DNA of 7,726 nt from Verrucomicrobiales bacterium (GTDB lineage: Bacteria > Verrucomicrobiota > Verrucomicrobiia > Verrucomicrobiales > Verrucomicrobiaceae). The translations under genes and the position numbers were made by a program. Location: NCBI GenBank assembly GCA_003453085.1, contig DMMK01000181.1, forward strand, positions 1-7,726, written 5' to 3'. Shown here one piece after another: positions 5,957 to 7,726 of this stretch; the first letter of the stretch is position 1; every line of letters starts with the position of its first letter. Under the pieces are notes generated by a model, which was not told the DNA's origin, ran no database searches, and worked only from the letters and a program-made list of their open reading frames with translations.

Positions 5957-7120
5957 ATGAAAGCCGAACGACCTGCAAACGTGATCGAACTGTGTCAGGC
6001 CCTGGTCCGCATTCCCTCGGTGAATCCAGATGGGGATCCAGGCTGTCCGCTGGAACAGACGGGTGAGGCGGCCTGCGCGGCCTACGTGGCGGAGTTTCTC
6101 ACGGGATGCGGAGCTGCCGCAGTGCTGGAGGAGGTGGAACCTGGACGACCGAATGTGATCGGGCGCTTTCCATTAAATCCAGCAACGGATGGCAAACCGA
6201 AGCCGCGCATCGTTTTTGCCCCGCACACGGATACGGTGAGCGTGGGGGGCATGACGGTGGCTCCCTTTGGCGGAGAAGTGCGGGAAGAGCGCCTGTGGGG
6301 ACGCGGGGCAAGCGATACCAAGGGCCCGATGGCGGCGATGCTGTGGGCGCTGAATGAGATGAGCGTAGAGATCCCGGATCTGCCGGTGGAGGTTCATTTT
6401 GCAGGCTTCATGTCGGAGGAATCGGCGCAGTTGGGCTCCCAACATTTTGCCCTTCATCACGGGCCTTATGACTTTGCCATCATTGGCGAGCCGACGAGCC
6501 TGAAGACTGTGCACAAGCACAAGGGCTGCCTGTGGGCGGACATCCACACCACAGGTGTGGCGGTGCATGGCTCCATCCCGGAGCAAGGAGTCAACGCGAT
6601 CGTGAAGATGGCCTCCCTGGTGCAGGCGCTGGATGCAGACTTTCGCCAGCAGTTGAAGGATGTAGGCGGCGAAGACCGATGGCTGGGCCATAGCACCATC
6701 AGCCTGGGGATGATTCGCGGAGGGACAAGGTCCAACATCGTGGCCGACCACTGCGTGCTGCGGGTGGACATGCGCACCACCCCGGGACTGTCGCGTGCAG
6801 GCGGGGCCCTGAAGCTGTTGACGGATTTTGTGGCGGCTCACGATGCGACGGCCCGTGTGGAGCCCCTGCCGGAAACCTTTCCACTGGATACCGATGAGCA
6901 GAATCCCTTTGTACAGCGCCTGGTGGACTGTGGGGCGGAGGTGACCGGGGCACCCTGGTTCTGTGATGCAGCCTTCCTGGCGGCAGGGGGCACCCCTGCA
7001 GTGGCCATTGGGCCGGGCAGCATCGTTCAGGCGCACACAAAGGATGAGTTCATCGCCACGGCGGATTTGGAGGCCGGCGCGGCATTCTTTAAGAAGTTTC
7101 TGAAAGGCTGGCGGGCCTAA
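5957..7120 (+). CDS. M20-family metallopeptidase/amidohydrolase (ArgE/DapE type)
   Basis: This 387-aa cytosolic di-zinc hydrolase removes an acyl group from an amino-acid or peptide substrate; members include acetylornithine deacetylase and succinyl-diaminopimelate desuccinylase. The catalytic set is complete: His90 and Asp92 in APHTDTV, Asp120 in GRGASDTKGPMAAML (bridging), the SEES pair Glu154 (general base) and Glu155 (metal), Glu178 in IIGEPTSL, and His360 in VQAHTKDEFI. The lid/dimerisation domain spans about 190-300 and has VHGSIPEQGVNAI with the conserved His204, plus RGGTRSNIVADHCVLRVDMR. Length is normal for the family. The start is the ATG 33 nt after the upstream stop, with no Shine-Dalgarno sequence, and the downstream lipoprotein gene starts 2 nt after its stop. 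Acetylornithine deacetylase is a reasonable guess, but the substrate cannot be read from sequence alone. Confidence 0.92.
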   Translation: MKAERPANVIELCQALVRIPSVNPDGDPGCPLEQTGEAACAAYVAEFLTGCGAAAVLEEVEPGRPNVIGRFPLNPATDGKPKPRIVFAPHTDTVSVGGMTVAPFGGEVREERLWGRGASDTKGPMAAMLWALNEMSVEIPDLPVEVHFAGFMSEESAQLGSQHFALHHGPYDFAIIGEPTSLKTVHKHKGCLWADIHTTGVAVHGSIPEQGVNAIVKMASLVQALDADFRQQLKDVGGEDRWLGHSTISLGMIRGGTRSNIVADHCVLRVDMRTTPGLSRAGGALKLLTDFVAAHDATARVEPLPETFPLDTDEQNPFVQRLVDCGAEVTGAPWFCDAAFLAAGGTPAVAIGPGSIVQAHTKDEFIATADLEAGAAFFKKFLKGWRA

Positions 7121-7122
7121 CC

Positions 7123-7623
7123 ATGAATGGTTGTTTCATGTCGCTTGCCCAGTTGCGCTTTTTGTTAGGCGTGGGTGTGATGATGCTGGTGAGCTGCGTA
7201 TCCCCCAAATATTCGTCTGTGGGGCATCGGTCGGATGCCTCTTTTTTTCACCCGGCCCAGCCGCCCCAGGGCGGAACCCAGAAGTGGAATCCCGTTTGGT
7301 GGTTAGGCAACGCCGATGATCCGGTGCCTCCGTCATGGTATCGCCCTGGGCAGGGGTTGCGCGGTCCCTTGTGGCAGTTGCGGAACCCTCTGCACAACTT
7401 CACTTTTTACGTCATTGGTGTTCATGATAAAGATTTTGTTAGGCTTGGGAAAGAGCCTGGGGCGGTGTTTCGGCGTGGTGGGGGCTGGAATTGGGCGGTG
7501 ATTGAGCGTGGTTTCCTGAGGTTGCCTTTTATGAGCTATGAAGGGGAGCATGTGCGCTTCTATGCCCTGTGGCGTGAGAAGGGGAATTTTGGATTGAAGC
7601 TGCATCGGGTGCGTAAGGATTAA
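7123..7623 (+). CDS. Small Trp-rich lipoprotein, unknown function
   Basis: This 166-aa protein has a lipoprotein signal peptide: hydrophobic LRFLLGVGVMMLVSC with the lipobox LVSC and acylation site Cys25. The ATG at 7123 is 2 nt after the M20 stop, which suggests translational coupling; an alternative ATG at 7138 would give a 20-residue signal. The mature part starts with a Ser/Pro-rich tether. A dense aromatic block follows (WNPVWWLGNADDPVPPSWYR, GPLWQLRNPLHNFTFYVIGV, about 55-100). The rest is compact and beta-like (FRRGGGWNWAVIERGFLRLPF, YEGEHVRFYALWREKGNFG). I do not recognise a named family. The strongly patterned WWLGN-DDPVPPxWYRP and RNPLHNFTFYVIGV segments look like conserved motifs and not random sequence. 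It is anchored to a membrane, probably facing the periplasm. Confidence 0.78.
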   Translation: MNGCFMSLAQLRFLLGVGVMMLVSCVSPKYSSVGHRSDASFFHPAQPPQGGTQKWNPVWWLGNADDPVPPSWYRPGQGLRGPLWQLRNPLHNFTFYVIGVHDKDFVRLGKEPGAVFRRGGGWNWAVIERGFLRLPFMSYEGEHVRFYALWREKGNFGLKLHRVRKD

Positions 7624-7726
7624 CCAAAGGTGTTGCGGGCCGAACAAGGAGTGTGTTTATTTTTTTTGGGTGTTGTGAATAACTTCATTGCCGAACATCA
7701 AGTGTGGTTGGTGTGGTAATTACATT
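7624..7726. other. Non-coding tail after the lipoprotein gene
   Basis: This 103-nt stretch runs to the window edge without a gene. It has a T-rich run at 7656-7667 that could be the tail of a terminator, but only a weak 4-bp stem (TGTT/AACA around 7631-7646) precedes it. TTATTCACA on the minus strand (7674-7682) matches the strict DnaA-box consensus. Nothing else was seen. Confidence 0.4.
7639..7706 (+). repeat. Imperfect 17-bp direct repeat pair in the AT-rich tail
   Basis: GCCGAACAAGGAGTGTG (7639-7655) and GCCGAACATCAAGTGTG (7690-7706) agree at 14 of 17 positions and start 51 bp apart. Between them are a T-rich tract (7656-7667) and a perfect reverse-strand DnaA-box match (7674-7682). The pair lies just downstream of the lipoprotein gene. 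It could belong to the promoter of a gene beyond the window, or be chance. Confidence 0.3.

Noticed and set aside
6173..7036. A 287-aa minus-strand open frame across the M20 gene
   Set aside because: The M20 catalytic motifs on the plus strand are complete, and the antisense translation shows no recognisable domain.

Overview
The window looks like chromosomal DNA from a PVC-superphylum bacterium, most likely a Verrucomicrobium/Prosthecobacter-type member of the Verrucomicrobiota. This is inferred from the left-edge gene, which has the N-terminus of the 'putative membrane-bound dehydrogenase' family typical of Planctomycetes and Verrucomicrobia. The weak or absent Shine-Dalgarno sequences and the high GC of most genes (one dnaB line counts to about 68%) fit this. 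No rRNA, tRNA, CRISPR array, transposase or phage module is visible.

Layout, left to right. (1) The 5' part of a secreted PVC-type dehydrogenase/beta-propeller protein runs leftward off the window edge. (2) A 147-bp divergent intergenic region carries two DnaA-box-like 9-mers exactly 21 bp apart. (3) A complete, apparently intact replicative helicase gene, dnaB, runs rightward. (4) A small, AT-richer leftward gene encodes a two-helix membrane protein; its composition contrasts with its neighbours and suggests recent acquisition. (5) A perfect 14-bp hairpin with a minus-strand U-tract terminates the next leftward gene, which encodes a 166-aa soluble helical protein of unrecognised family. (6) A leftward multi-pass membrane protein of the TIGR02206/YwaF family follows. 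(7) After a divergent 234-bp spacer comes a rightward three-gene run: a 612-aa multi-domain membrane protein (DUF3592-like, arrestin-like and PH-like parts), an M20 metallo-amidohydrolase of the ArgE/DapE type, and a small Trp-rich lipoprotein that starts 2 nt after the M20 stop. (8) A 103-nt AT-rich tail contains an imperfect 17-bp direct repeat and one perfect DnaA-box match.

The genes do not form one obvious pathway. dnaB and its upstream DnaA boxes point to replication-linked control. The rightward trio is arranged like an operon but mixes membrane, amino-acid and envelope functions. I see no strong case for a wholly new system. The best leads are the DnaA-box pair in the dnaB promoter region, the unusual domain composite of the DUF3592-type protein, and the Cys/His pair in the YwaF-type membrane protein.
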